Shown in pieces: positions 1-8,538 of a stretch of DNA of 64,000 nt. Within the stretch, counting starts at the first letter, position 1. Each line of letters opens with the position of its first letter. A program made the position numbers and the translations under genes. The notes beneath the pieces are model-generated. The model was not told the origin of the DNA. It searched no databases and was given only the letters and a program-made list of their open reading frames with translations. This stretch comes from Streptomyces sp. ITFR-16 (GTDB lineage: Bacteria > Actinomycetota > Actinomycetes > Streptomycetales > Streptomycetaceae), in assembly GCF_031844705.1 (NCBI RefSeq), contig NZ_CP134609.1:4464001-4528000 (forward strand). Direction: 5' to 3'.

Positions 1-1185
1 CAGAACCCAGACGCCGTGCAGCACCGTGGACGCCCGACTGGTTGCGCCGGCCCGTACGTTCGCCGAACTGCGCACGGCGCCGCCGGAGACCGCCAGCCCT
101 CCCAGAAGGCCGGACACCATGTTGGCGATGCCCTGTGCACGTAGTTCACGGTCGAGGTCGGAGCGTCTGATCGGCGGCGCGGACGGCCCGGCCGGTCCTG
201 AAGGACCGGAAGCCGGTGCGTCGTCCTCGGTGGCGCTTCCGTCCTCCTGCCGGTCGACGCGCTCGGCAGCCGGTCCGGCCGCCTGCTCGCGGTTCCGGTC
301 GGCGGTCAGCTTGTCCACAGCGACGGCGGCGAGCAGGGACTCCAGGCTGGCCACCAGCATCATCGTGAATACGGCGGTGGCCAGGCCCAGCACGGGGCCC
401 TGCGGCATCTCGGGCAGCGCGTGCGACCTCCAGGACGGCAGGTCGACCCGCGCGATCGACGGGGCGGCCGGCGCGGCCACCGCCGTGGCGAGGACGACGG
501 CGGCCAGGGCCGCGGGGGCGCGGCGCAGGAACCGCCCGCCCCGCCCGGGGATCCGAGGCCACAGCACCAGAACCGCGATCGTGAGTGCGCCGATCAGCGG
601 GGCGGCCGGTCCGACCCGCTCCAACTGTGCGGGCAGATGGAGGGCGTTGGAGACGGCGGAGCTCTGGGGCGATCCGCCGAGCACGATGTGCAGTTGGGCG
701 AGGGCGATGGCCACCCCGATGCCGGCGAGCGTGCCGTGCACGATGGCGGGGCTGACGGCGAGCGCGCTGCGCGCGGTCCGCAGCGAGCCGAGGGCGAGTT
801 GCAGAAGGCCCGCCCCGATGGTGATCGCGCAGGTGGTGCGCCAGCCGTAGATCTGGATCATCTCGGCTGTCACCACGGTCAGTCCGGCGGACGGGCCGGA
901 GACCTGGAGCGGTGTGCCGCCGAGCAGTCCGGCGACGATGCCGCCCACCGCTGCGGAGATGAGGCCAGCTTCCAGCGGGGCGTCCATGGCGACGGCGAGG
1001 CCGAGCGACATGGGGACGGCGAGCAGAAAGACAGTGATCGATGCGGACACGTCGGCGCCCGCGATGCGGAATCGGCCGCCACGTCGTGGCGGTGGCGGAC
1101 TGTGCGGTCGCTTGACTCCCGACGAACGGGGAGGGCGCGAACTGCGGGATGAGTGGTCATGACGAGTGGGGACGCAGGCAGACAT
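1..1185 (-). CDS. SulP family anion permease, 3' end beyond window (partial)
   Basis: Reading the minus strand from ATG at 1185 gives an open frame of 395 codons that runs off the left edge. A strong GGAGGAG ribosome site lies about 9 bases before the ATG. After a basic, proline-rich N-terminus of about 35 residues come closely packed hydrophobic segments. These include the motifs GADVSASITVFLLAVPMSLG and GLLGGTPLQVSGPSAG, typical of SulP/SLC26 transporters that exchange sulfate, bicarbonate or other anions across the cytoplasmic membrane. A low-complexity Ser/Pro/Gly insert (about residues 310-350) interrupts the membrane domain. A C-terminal STAS or carbonic anhydrase domain, common in the family, would lie outside the window. 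The substrate cannot be told from sequence. The gene diverges from the lipoprotein gene at 1469. Confidence 0.85.
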   Translation of the reverse strand, partial: MSACVPTRHDHSSRSSRPPRSSGVKRPHSPPPPRRGGRFRIAGADVSASITVFLLAVPMSLGLAVAMDAPLEAGLISAAVGGIVAGLLGGTPLQVSGPSAGLTVVTAEMIQIYGWRTTCAITIGAGLLQLALGSLRTARSALAVSPAIVHGTLAGIGVAIALAQLHIVLGGSPQSSAVSNALHLPAQLERVGPAAPLIGALTIAVLVLWPRIPGRGGRFLRRAPAALAAVVLATAVAAPAAPSIARVDLPSWRSHALPEMPQGPVLGLATAVFTMMLVASLESLLAAVAVDKLTADRNREQAAGPAAERVDRQEDGSATEDDAPASGPSGPAGPSAPPIRRSDLDRELRAQGIANMVSGLLGGLAVSGGAVRSSANVRAGATSRASTVLHGVWVL

Positions 1186-1468
1186 GTTTTCCCGTCTCCT
1201 CCGGGGCAGCGCGGTCGCGGAACGTGGGACGCGGCCGTGGGTCACGGCGTGCAGCGGCGGGATATCTCAACTCTCGGCAAATAGATCGTAATGGAGAGTA
1301 AAGATATGTGTCCAGGATTAGGGGCAAATGGTCCATCTAGTCACCCGTTCCGGTGAATAGGCAGCTTTTCATTCGGCCTGTCGCTCTGATTTATGTGCAT
1401 TGCGTGCGAATTTGACCGCGCCGTGTCGGCAGTCCGGGCAAGTCAGCTGCAAGGAAGAGGGTGGGCGG
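1186..1468. promoter_or_regulatory. Divergent intergenic region, probable promoters
   Basis: This 283-bp gap separates the divergent SulP and lipoprotein genes. The middle part (about 1260-1400) is much richer in A+T than its surroundings, as expected for promoters reading both ways. It contains CTCTC (about 1272) and GAGAG (about 1294) in inverted arrangement, a possible operator. No convincing -35/-10 pair could be assigned and no small gene was seen. Confidence 0.4.
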
Positions 1469-2782
1469 ATGATGGCCGCCGCAAAGAGGATCGCCCTGGG
1501 CATCATGGCCCTCGCGCTGGTCGCGGGAATGGCCGGTTGCTCCGGGTCGGATTCCGGATCGAACGCCTCCGGTCCCGGTGCCGCGAACGGCGCCGCCGGT
1601 GCGAAGAAGAAGGCTCCCGAGGCGGCCCCCAAGAGCGTGTACCGCCTCATCGGTGACGGCTCCACCGCCTTCACGGGCGTCCAGCCCAAGCAGCCGGCGG
1701 TGCAGCGCCTGGCGCCGGGTCAGAAGCCGCCGCAGTTCGTGGTGTTCTCCTGGGACGGCGCGGGGGAGGACAGCCAGCGGCTCTTCTCCCACTTCCGCAC
1801 GGTGGGCAAGAAATACAACGCCAACATGACGTACTTCCTCAGCGGCGTGTACCTGCTGCCCGAGGCGAAGCGGACCCAGTACGACCCGCCGAAGCACAAC
1901 GCAGGCAGCTCCGACATCGGGTTCAACGACACCAAGGGCATCCGCGACACCCTGACCCAGCTCCGCGGTGCCTGGCAGGACGGCAATGAGATCGGCACCC
2001 ACTTCAACGGCCACTTCTGCGGCAAGGACGGTGGCGTCGGCACCTGGTCGGTCGACGAGTGGAAGAGCGAGATCAGCCAGGCCAAGTCCTTCGTGAAGGG
2101 CTGGAAGACCAACGATCCGGCGCTCAAGGGCGACAACGCGCTGCCCTTCGACTACGACAAGGAACTCATCGGCGGCCGCACCCCGTGCCTGGAGGGGCAG
2201 AAGAACATAGTGGAGGCCGCGCGTTCCATGGGCTTCCGCTATGACTCCAGCGGCGTCAACGACCAGGTCTGGCCCAAGAAGAAGAACGGCATCTGGGATC
2301 TCTCGATGCAGCTCGTCCCCGTGCCCGGGCGCGAGTTCGAGACCCTGTCGATGGACTACAACTTCATGTTCAACCAGTCGGGGACGACCCAGGGCGACCC
2401 GGACAAGCACGAGTACTGGGGCAACCAGATGCGCGACGGCCTGCTCCAGGCCTTCGACCGCGCGTACGACGGGAACCGGGCGCCGCTGATCATCGGCAAC
2501 CACTTCGAGTCCTGGAACGGCGGCACGTACATGCGCGCCATCGAGCAGACGATCAAGACGGTCTGTCCCAAGGAGGGCGTGCGCTGCGTGTCCTTCAAGC
2601 AGCTCGCTGACTGGCTCGACGCGCAGGACCCGGCGACCCTGGCGAAGCTCGGCACGCTGAAGGTCGGCCAGGCCCCCGGCACCGGCTGGGCCTCGTTCCT
2701 CACCGGCGCCACGAGCCCCGGCCGGGGCCAGGCCACCGCGAAGGCCCCGGCGGCGGCCGCGGGACAGCCCGCCGACCGCTAG
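1469..2782 (+). CDS. Polysaccharide deacetylase-like (NodB fold) lipoprotein
   Basis: The protein has 437 residues. The start is the first of two adjacent ATGs, placed 8 bases after AAGGAAGAGGG; an upstream in-frame start at 1400 lacks a ribosome site and would bury the signal. The N-terminus is a lipoprotein signal with a lipobox ending in Cys24 (GMAGC), so the mature protein should be tethered outside the membrane. A linker rich in Gly/Ala/Ser follows. The body shows FSWDG (Asp96) and HFNGH (His178, His182), matching the metal-binding Asp and HxxxH motifs of NodB-type polysaccharide deacetylases, though the usual TFDDG is altered. Cell-wall or exopolysaccharide deacetylation is plausible but substrate and activity are unproven. 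It is followed by a convergent gene and looks monocistronic. Confidence 0.7.
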   Translation: MMAAAKRIALGIMALALVAGMAGCSGSDSGSNASGPGAANGAAGAKKKAPEAAPKSVYRLIGDGSTAFTGVQPKQPAVQRLAPGQKPPQFVVFSWDGAGEDSQRLFSHFRTVGKKYNANMTYFLSGVYLLPEAKRTQYDPPKHNAGSSDIGFNDTKGIRDTLTQLRGAWQDGNEIGTHFNGHFCGKDGGVGTWSVDEWKSEISQAKSFVKGWKTNDPALKGDNALPFDYDKELIGGRTPCLEGQKNIVEAARSMGFRYDSSGVNDQVWPKKKNGIWDLSMQLVPVPGREFETLSMDYNFMFNQSGTTQGDPDKHEYWGNQMRDGLLQAFDRAYDGNRAPLIIGNHFESWNGGTYMRAIEQTIKTVCPKEGVRCVSFKQLADWLDAQDPATLAKLGTLKVGQAPGTGWASFLTGATSPGRGQATAKAPAAAAGQPADR

Positions 2783-2869
2783 GGCGCGTCGTTCCGGGAG
2801 CTGACCGGTGCCGGGCCGATGTGCCCGGCACCGTCGGCGAGGCCCCTGCCGCAGGCGGGCCCCGGTGGG

Positions 2870-3865
2870 TCACGCCGGCTGGGCGACTCCGCCGCAGGCG
2901 TACCGCTCGTCGAGCACGAAGGACGGGTCGACCTGGGCCGCCAGATCGGCCCCGGTCTTCTCGTTGCCCCAGCTCTCCGCGTTCTTCAGGTGGAAGTGGA
3001 CCATCTGCCGGGTGTAGCGACCCCAGTCGCGCTGCCCGTACGAGTCCTCCGCCGCGTTCTGCAGGGCCTGCAGGGCCATCCGGTTGTCCGCCTCCAGCAG
3101 CTCGAAGCGCGCCGGGCGGCCCTTCTCCATGGCCCGCACCCAGTCGGAGTGGCCGACCGTGACCAGAAGGTCGTCACCCACCTCGGCGCGCAGGAAGTCC
3201 AGGTCGTCCTGGCCCTGCACCTTGTTGCCGACGACCTTCAGGCCGACCCCGAAGTCCCGTGCGTACTCCTTGTACTGGCGGTAGACCGAGATCCCCTTGC
3301 GGGTCGGCTCGGCGATGAGGAACGTCATGTCGAAGCGGGTGAACATCCCGGAGGCGAAGGAGTCCGAACCGGCGGTCATGTCGACCACGACGTATTCCTC
3401 GGGGCCGTCCACGAGGTGGTTGAGGCAGAGCTCGACCGCGCCGACCTTGGAGTGGTAGCAGGCCACGCCCAGATCCGATTCGGTGAACGGCCCGGTGACC
3501 ATCAGCCTGATGTCCCCGTCGTCCAGCGCGACCGTGCGGGCGCAGGCGTCGTAGACCGGGTTGTCCTCGCACACTCGCAGCAGGCGTGAGCCCTCGCCCG
3601 GCGGCGTGGTCTTGATCATGGTCTCGGCCGAGGCGATGCGCGGATTGCTGCCGCGCAGATACTCCTTGATCAGGGGGAGCTGCGCTCCCATGGCGGGCAG
3701 GGCCGCGGCTTCCTCGTCGGCAAGGCCGAGCGCGGCCCCAAGGTGCTGGTTGATGTCGGCGTCCACCGCGACGACATGGGCCTCATTGGCGGCAAGGTGG
3801 CGGATGAAGAGCGAGGACAGCGTGGTCTTGCCGCTGCCGCCCTTCCCTACGAAAGCGATCTTCAT
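2870..3865 (-). CDS. CooC/MinD-like P-loop ATPase
   Basis: The protein has 331 residues. ATG at 3865 is preferred because AGGTG lies just before it; an in-frame GTG at 3871 has no ribosome site. The N-terminus has a deviant Walker A motif, KGGSGKT (residues 8-14), with the signature lysine of the SIMIBI ParA/MinD/CooC class. A second nucleotide-contact motif, VAVDADINQH, follows. VVVDMTAGSD is the Walker B-like strand. CooC-type ATPases help insert nickel into CO dehydrogenase, but no such enzyme is nearby, so the client is unknown; chromosome-partition roles are less likely because no parB or DNA-binding partner is adjacent. The C-terminal 60 residues are family-specific. It diverges from the Fic-like gene. 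Confidence 0.75.
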   Translation of the reverse strand: MKIAFVGKGGSGKTTLSSLFIRHLAANEAHVVAVDADINQHLGAALGLADEEAAALPAMGAQLPLIKEYLRGSNPRIASAETMIKTTPPGEGSRLLRVCEDNPVYDACARTVALDDGDIRLMVTGPFTESDLGVACYHSKVGAVELCLNHLVDGPEEYVVVDMTAGSDSFASGMFTRFDMTFLIAEPTRKGISVYRQYKEYARDFGVGLKVVGNKVQGQDDLDFLRAEVGDDLLVTVGHSDWVRAMEKGRPARFELLEADNRMALQALQNAAEDSYGQRDWGRYTRQMVHFHLKNAESWGNEKTGADLAAQVDPSFVLDERYACGGVAQPA

Positions 3866-3967
3866 GTTCACCTAGGGTAGTCGAATGATTGCGTTCCGCT
3901 GCCGCGTTTGGTGAAGAAGGCCACTCCGGGGCGGTAGGTGTGCATGGGGCGCGTAGCCTCGCTACTT

Positions 3968-4792
3968 ATGAGTACGACTTCCTCGGACCCGCTTGCCACC
4001 CTGGGCGCTCTGCCGGGAGTGCCCGACGCGGTGGACTCCGTACGCAAGGCTGTCGACCGCGTCTACGGCCACCGCGTCATGCGGCGCCGCAGCAACGAGG
4101 TCACGGCGGAGGCGGCCCTGAGGGGAGCCCGCGGCTCGGCCGCGCTCTCCGGTGCCGACTGGAACCTGGAGGAGGTCCGACGGCGCACCGACTTCAGCGG
4201 TGACGGCGAGGCGCATGTGATCGGAGCGGCACTGCGGCTGACGGCGGAGGCGGGTCAGCTGCTCTCCATCTGGCGGCAGTCGCCGCTGCGCGTCCTGGCG
4301 CGGCTGCATCTGGTGGCCGCCGGCGGCGCGGCGCCCGACGACGCCGTCGGGCGGCCCCGGCTGGCGGGCGAGCCGGTCGACGAGCCACTGATCGAGGCGC
4401 CTCTGCCGGATGCCGACGAGGTGGCCGGGCGACTGGAAGGCCTCGGCGGGCTCATCCTCGCGGGGAGCGAGGCGCCCGCTCTGGTGACGGCCGCGGTCGT
4501 CCATGGCGAGCTGCTGGCCCTGCGCCCCTTCGGTTCGTACAACGGCCTGGTGGCGCGGACCGCCGAGCGGATCGTGCTGATCGGGAGCGGGCTGGACCCC
4601 AAGTCGATCTGCCCGGCCGAAGTCGGCCACGCCGAGCAGGGGCGGGCGGCCTATGCCGGGGCCTTCGAGGGCTATCTCTCGGGGACGCCGGAGGGGATGG
4701 CGGCCTGGATCACGCACTGCGGACGCGCGGCGGAGCTGGGTGTCAGGGAATCGACCGCGGTGTGTGAGGCCCTGCAGCGCGGCGCCGCCTGA
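3968..4792 (+). CDS. Fic-like domain protein with degenerate active site
   Basis: The protein has 274 residues. ATG at 3968 is preferred over GTG 3938 and ATG 3944: a TAGCCT -10-like box (3954-3959) ends 8 bases before it and no ribosome site is visible, as in leaderless Streptomyces genes. The C-terminal half has LRPFGSYNGLVAR, which aligns with the Fic/Doc signature HPFxxGNGRxxR. The catalytic histidine is replaced, while the Pro-Phe, Asn-Gly and final Arg are kept. Fic enzymes transfer AMP or other phosphate-containing groups to proteins; loss of the histidine suggests a non-enzymatic or altered role. The N-terminal half is Ala/Arg-rich and unrecognised. Automated pipelines often label such proteins only as oxidoreductase, which I see no support for. 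Confidence 0.6.
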   Translation: MSTTSSDPLATLGALPGVPDAVDSVRKAVDRVYGHRVMRRRSNEVTAEAALRGARGSAALSGADWNLEEVRRRTDFSGDGEAHVIGAALRLTAEAGQLLSIWRQSPLRVLARLHLVAAGGAAPDDAVGRPRLAGEPVDEPLIEAPLPDADEVAGRLEGLGGLILAGSEAPALVTAAVVHGELLALRPFGSYNGLVARTAERIVLIGSGLDPKSICPAEVGHAEQGRAAYAGAFEGYLSGTPEGMAAWITHCGRAAELGVRESTAVCEALQRGAA

Positions 4793-4830
4793 GACGCCGG
4801 AAGGCGCGCGGTGCGCGGGTGACAAGGGTT

Positions 4831-4858
4831 GCGGCGGTACCGAATTCGGTACCGCCGC
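4831..4858. terminator. Perfect 28-bp palindrome between convergent genes
   Basis: A 14-bp arm beginning GCGGCGGTACC is followed at once by its exact reverse complement. It lies 38 bp after the Fic-like stop and upstream of the convergent HAD gene end. It would form a strong hairpin in either transcript, so a bidirectional terminator is the likely role. There is no T-run, which is usual in Streptomyces. A dimeric-protein operator is possible. Confidence 0.55.
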
Positions 4859-5162
4859 TGGCATGTCCGCCCAGTTACCAAGCGTCCTCGATATATGCCC
4901 ATCAGGTCGGGTACTTTGCCCGTTCCTGGTGCGGCTGGCCCGTAATCGACGGGTCGACGTCGCGTGGGTGCCCGGCTTTCATGCGCGGTCCGTGGGGCCT
5001 TCTCTGCGTCAACAGGTCATCCTCTCGGATGTCCTTGGTCTCGCGGGCCGTTGAGTCCTTTGTACTCCAGGGGCCCGGTGATCGGTAGTGCTGGCCGCAC
5101 TTCTTTACTTTTAGGTTCAATTACGGACGAGTTGTTCCAATGCGGTGGACGCCTTGCGGCGG
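4859..5162. other. Intergenic, no gene recognised
   Basis: About 300 bp between two convergent genes. Several short open frames exist on both strands, but none has a ribosome site or recognisable protein pattern. The stretch 5095-5140 is locally A+T-rich. I see no RNA gene or repeat. Confidence 0.4.
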
Positions 5163-5993
5163 TCAGGCGGATGCCGTGGTCGCTCGGCGGCGGGCGGTGT
5201 ACCAGACGAGGCCGGCCGTGAGGGCGGCCGCGCCCACGGCCGCTGCGGCCACCAGTGCGGGACGCGGCGGCAGCGACACACGTTGCTTGAGCCGGACCGG
5301 GCGGTCGAAGACGAGAATCGGCCACTCCCGGAGCGTCGCCTCCCGGCGCAGTGCGCGGTCCGGATTGACCGCGTGCGGGTGGCCGACGGATTCCAGCATC
5401 GGCACATCGGTCGCGGAGTCGCTGTACGCGTAGCAGCGGGCCAGGTCGTAGCCCTCGGACACGGCGAGGGCCTTGATGGCCTCGGCCTTCGTCGGCCCGT
5501 ACGCGTAGTACTCCACCTCGCCGGTGAAGCAGCCGTCGTCACCGACGACCATGCGCGTGGCGACGACGCGGTCGGCTCCGAGGAGCTCGCCGATCGGCTC
5601 GACGACCTCGGCGCCGGAGGTGGAGACGATCACCACATCGCGTCCGGCGGTGTGGTGCTCCTCGATGAGCGTCGCCGCCTCGTCGTAGATGATCGGGTCG
5701 ATCAGGTCGTGCAGGGTCTCGGCGACGATCTCCTTCACCTGCTGCACGTTCCAGCCCTTGCAGAGCGCCGAGAGGTATTCGCGCATCCGCTCCATCTGAT
5801 CGTGATCCGCACCCCCGGCGAGGAACACGAACTGTGCGTACGCGGTGCGCAGTACGGCGCGGCGGTTGATCAGCCCGCCTTGGTAGAAGGACTTGCTGAA
5901 GGTCAGCGTCGAGGACTTCGCAATGACCGTCTTGTCCAGGTCAAAGAAGGCGGCTGTGCGCGGCAAGAAGCGGTTTTCCACAAGGCAGAGCAT
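5163..5993 (-). CDS. HAD-IB family phosphatase with C-terminal membrane segment
   Basis: The protein has 276 residues. The ATG follows GGTGGG at suitable spacing. FFDLDKTVI near residues 16-24 is HAD motif I, with Asp18 the nucleophile and Asp20 the acid/base. VIVSTSG supplies motif II, GPTK the motif III lysine, and YSDSATDVPML the final metal-binding acidic motif. The layout matches the HAD-IB (SerB/CicA-like) subfamily of phosphomonoesterases. After about residue 235 a hydrophobic Ala/Val-rich segment and a basic tail suggest a C-terminal membrane anchor, with the catalytic domain cytoplasmic. Its place beside the tad genes recalls the HAD gene next to ssd in other Streptomyces, sometimes called morphological differentiation-associated; a link to development is inference. 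Confidence 0.8.
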   Translation of the reverse strand: MLCLVENRFLPRTAAFFDLDKTVIAKSSTLTFSKSFYQGGLINRRAVLRTAYAQFVFLAGGADHDQMERMREYLSALCKGWNVQQVKEIVAETLHDLIDPIIYDEAATLIEEHHTAGRDVVIVSTSGAEVVEPIGELLGADRVVATRMVVGDDGCFTGEVEYYAYGPTKAEAIKALAVSEGYDLARCYAYSDSATDVPMLESVGHPHAVNPDRALRREATLREWPILVFDRPVRLKQRVSLPPRPALVAAAAVGAAALTAGLVWYTARRRATTASA

Positions 5994-6494
5994 AGGGGCC
6001 CACCATTCGGCGTAAACTCCGGCGCGTGGGTTTGCCTGAGAAGGCCGTCGGGTACACCATGGAAGTCACGGATCGTTCGCGACCGTGCTAACCCGGTCCG
6101 ACTCCTCCCCCCCCCCGAGTCGGCCGTGGGGACGACCCCCGCTCTCCCCCCCGGCGGGGGTCGTCGCATGTCCGGACGCGGTTCTGTCGCGCGGATTCCA
6201 GCATTTCTCCTCCTTCTCGGCCGTGATGGCCGCTTCTGCTCCCGGCTCACGCCCAGCCTGCCTCGTGACGTTGCGTAACGGAAGGGCTGCGCTCCGGAAG
6301 TCGCCGGTATGGGTGAGGGAGTTATTCACAACGCCGGAGCCGTCCACAGTTTTTGAGCAAGATCCACATGATTTCCCGAACCACTGCACCGTGATTCCAC
6401 CCGTGAAGTCCACGGGTTCCGGAATCACCGTTCCCGGAACGTGCCGGGATCGCCGCGAATCGCGGTGAAGGTGAGTGAGGAAGGGGCGGAGATC
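5994..6494. promoter_or_regulatory. Divergent intergenic region upstream of the tad operon
   Basis: A 500-bp gap between the divergent HAD and ssd genes. It contains a 10-base C run (6107-6116), a strong hairpin listed separately, and an A+T-richer stretch (6320-6390) that probably holds the tad promoter. TTATTCACA (6322-6330) matches the DnaA-box consensus at 8 of 9 positions and CGTCCACAG follows at 6341; these could be chance. No small gene is evident. Confidence 0.45.
6131..6165. terminator. Strong hairpin in ssd/HAD intergenic region
   Basis: GACGACCCCCGC (6131-6142) pairs perfectly with GCGGGGGTCGTC (6154-6165) across an 11-base loop. No T-run follows in either direction. Because it lies upstream of both flanking genes, it may be an attenuator or leader terminator rather than an end-of-gene terminator. 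Confidence 0.5.
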
Positions 6495-7622
6495 GTGGCT
6501 GAATCCAGTGCACGGGATCGTCTGCCGGCCGCCGCGCGGCGACGGGGCGGACCGCTGATCGTGACCGAGGATGTGGAACTGCTCGACGATCTGCTGAGGC
6601 TGTGCGCGGCCGCCGGGGCGGAGCCCGAGGTGCACCACACGCTGCCCGACCGCAGGGGCGGCTGGGAGCAGGCGCCCATGGTCCTCGTCGGCGACGACGC
6701 GGCGGTGCGGTGTCGCGGAGCGGCCCGCAGGCGGGGCGTGATGCTCGTGGGACGGGACCAGGACGCGCCCGATGTCTGGCGCCGGGCGGTGGAGATCGGG
6801 GCGGAGTACGTGCTGCGGCTGCCCGATTCGGAGAACTGGCTGGTCGACCAGATCGCCAACGCGGCGGAAGGCGTCGGCCGGCCCGCGCTGACCGTAGGAG
6901 TGATCGGTGGCCGGGGCGGCGCGGGAGCGTCCACGCTGGCCTGCGCCCTCGCGGTGACGGCGGCGAGGGCGGGGCGGCGGACCATGCTGATCGACGGCGA
7001 CCCACTGGGCGGTGGCATCGACGTGCTGCTGGGCGGAGAGCGGGTCGACGGCATGAGGTGGCCGGATTTCGCCCATTCCAAGGGGCGGGTGGGCGGCGGC
7101 GCCCTGGAGGAGTCGCTGCCCGCCCTGCACGGACTGCGGGTGCTCAGCTGGGGGCGCGACGACTGGGTGGTCATTCCGCCGCCGGCCATGCGGGCGGTGC
7201 TGGCCGCCGCACGTCGGCTGGGCGGTGTGGTCGTGGTCGATCTGCCGCGGCGGGTGGACGAAGCGGTGGCCGAAGCCCTGGCGCAGCTGGACTTGGGGCT
7301 CCTGGTGGTCCCCGGTGAGCTGAGGGCCGTCGCGGCGGCCAAGCGGGTGGCGTCGATGGCCGGGATGGTGCTGGACGACCTGCGCGTCGTGGCACGCGGG
7401 CCGTACGCGTCCGGCCTCGACGCGCCATGGGTGGCCCACGCGATGGGGCTGCCGCTGGCCGGTGAACTCCCGCTGGAGACAGCCCTGCTGGCCGAGCAGG
7501 ACATGGGCGCCCCGCCCGGCGGCAGCGCCCGTGGACCGCTGGCCAGGTTCTGTTCCGCGTTCTGGGAGCGGGCCCTCGCGGGTGAGGGCGCCAGCGGCCC
7601 GGCCGTCGGAGGCGTGTCATGA
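6495..7622 (+). CDS. ssd: CpaE/Ssd-like septum-site/Tad-associated ATPase
   Basis: The protein has 375 residues from GTG 6495, chosen for GGAG just upstream; GTG 6468 or 6441 are also in frame. The N-terminal 110 residues look like a degenerate receiver domain (PLIVTEDVELLDDLLRLC). A ParA/MinD-like domain follows, with VIGGRGGAGASTLACALA as its Walker A region. The usual lysine-threonine of GKT is replaced by Ala-Ser, as in actinobacterial Ssd proteins. LIDGDPLGGGIDVLLG is the second nucleotide-contact motif. CpaE/TadZ proteins place the Tad pilus machine at a cell pole, and Ssd in mycobacteria affects septum formation. Its stop overlaps the tadA start by 4 bp (ATGA), so the two are translationally coupled. 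Confidence 0.8.
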   Translation: MAESSARDRLPAAARRRGGPLIVTEDVELLDDLLRLCAAAGAEPEVHHTLPDRRGGWEQAPMVLVGDDAAVRCRGAARRRGVMLVGRDQDAPDVWRRAVEIGAEYVLRLPDSENWLVDQIANAAEGVGRPALTVGVIGGRGGAGASTLACALAVTAARAGRRTMLIDGDPLGGGIDVLLGGERVDGMRWPDFAHSKGRVGGGALEESLPALHGLRVLSWGRDDWVVIPPPAMRAVLAAARRLGGVVVVDLPRRVDEAVAEALAQLDLGLLVVPGELRAVAAAKRVASMAGMVLDDLRVVARGPYASGLDAPWVAHAMGLPLAGELPLETALLAEQDMGAPPGGSARGPLARFCSAFWERALAGEGASGPAVGGVS

Positions 7623-8476
7623 CCGAGGCGCTGCTCGATGCCGTACGGCAACGGCTCGCGCAGAGCGGGGTCGCCCCGACTCCGGCCGGGGTCGCGGCCG
7701 CGTTGCGGGCGCAGGGCCGGTTGCTCGGTGACGCCGAAGTCCTCGGAACGGCGGACGAGTTGCGCGGGCAGCTGATCGGGACCGGCGTGCTGGAACCGCT
7801 CCTCGCCGATCCGGACGTCACGGATGTCCTGGTGTCCGCGCCCGACCGGGTGTGGGTCGACCGGGGCGGCGGGCTCGAACTCACCGGGGTGACCTTCGCC
7901 GATGCGGCGGCGGTCCGCAGGCTCGCGCAGCGCCTCGCCGCCGTGGCGGGACGGCGGCTCGACGACGCCAGGCCCTGGGTGGACGCGCGGCTTCCGGACG
8001 GGACCCGGATGCACGCCGTGCTGCCGCCCGTGTCTGTCGGCTCGACGTGCCTGTCGCTGCGGGTGGTCAGGCCGAAGGCCTTCTCGCTGACGGAGCTGGT
8101 CGAGGCGGGGACCGTACCGCCGGGTGGTGACCGGGTGCTGAGGGCGCTGGTGGAGGCCCGCGTCTCGTATCTGATCAGCGGTGGGACGGGGGCGGGCAAG
8201 ACCACGCTCCTTTCGAGCCTGCTGGGCGCGGTGGGGGACAGCGAGCGGATCGTGCTCGCGGAGGACTCGGCCGAGCTCCGGCCCGACCATCCGCATGTGG
8301 TGCGGCTGGAGTCGCGACCGGCGAATCAGGAGGGTGCCGGCCGGGTGACACTCCGGGACCTGGTGCGCCAGGCCCTGCGCATGCGCCCCGACAGGCTGGT
8401 GGTCGGGGAGGTGCGCGGTGCGGAGGTGACCGAACTCCTGGCAGCGCTCAATACCGGCCATGAAGGCGGTTGCGGC
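7619..8476 (+). pseudogene. tadA: tadA (CpaF-type secretion ATPase), 5' part, interrupted by mobile element
   Basis: 286 native codons of a TadA/CpaF traffic ATPase, the motor that would polymerise Flp pili. The N-terminal domain and the Walker A motif GGTGAGKTT (residues 188-196) are intact. So are the Asp-box-like AEDSAELRPDHPHVVRLESR region (about 218-237) and the Walker B-like RPDRLVVGEVRGAE. The gene breaks after GHEGGCG, where homologues continue into T-V-H-A-N. The frame then runs six codons into the element and stops at 8495-8497, giving a 292-residue product. It would lack the last 96 residues and is probably inactive. The remainder lies at 14629-14919. Base composition matches the host, unlike the insert. 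Confidence 0.9.
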
Positions 8477-8483
8477 CTGTTGA

Positions 8484-8491
8484 CCGAACTA
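8484..8491 (+). repeat. Left terminal inverted repeat of element
   Basis: CCGAACTA, 7 bases inside the left limit, is the reverse complement of 14614-14621. A looser inverted pair follows, AACTTGAC (8491-8498) and GTCAGTT (8510-8516), perhaps recombinase arm sites. Confidence 0.5.
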
Positions 8492-8538
8492 ACTTGACTG
8501 TTTACGCAGGTCAGTTGCGGTTCTGCTAGCTTCCCGTC

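Noticed and set aside
4831..4858. Restriction-site-like palindrome as a cloning artefact
   Set aside because: It contains GGTACC and GAATTC, but the flanks continue naturally and it sits at a sensible terminator position.
4902..5120. Small 72-codon minus-strand frame
   Set aside because: No ribosome site, no conserved-looking pattern, and it ends near a convergent gene.
6107..6116. 10-base C run as a phase-variation tract
   Set aside because: It lies in noncoding DNA about 380 bp before the nearest downstream start; such runs are common in this G+C-rich sequence.
6322..6349. DnaA-box-like sequences
   Set aside because: One near match and one weak match, not clustered enough and no replication gene nearby; an origin is not supported.
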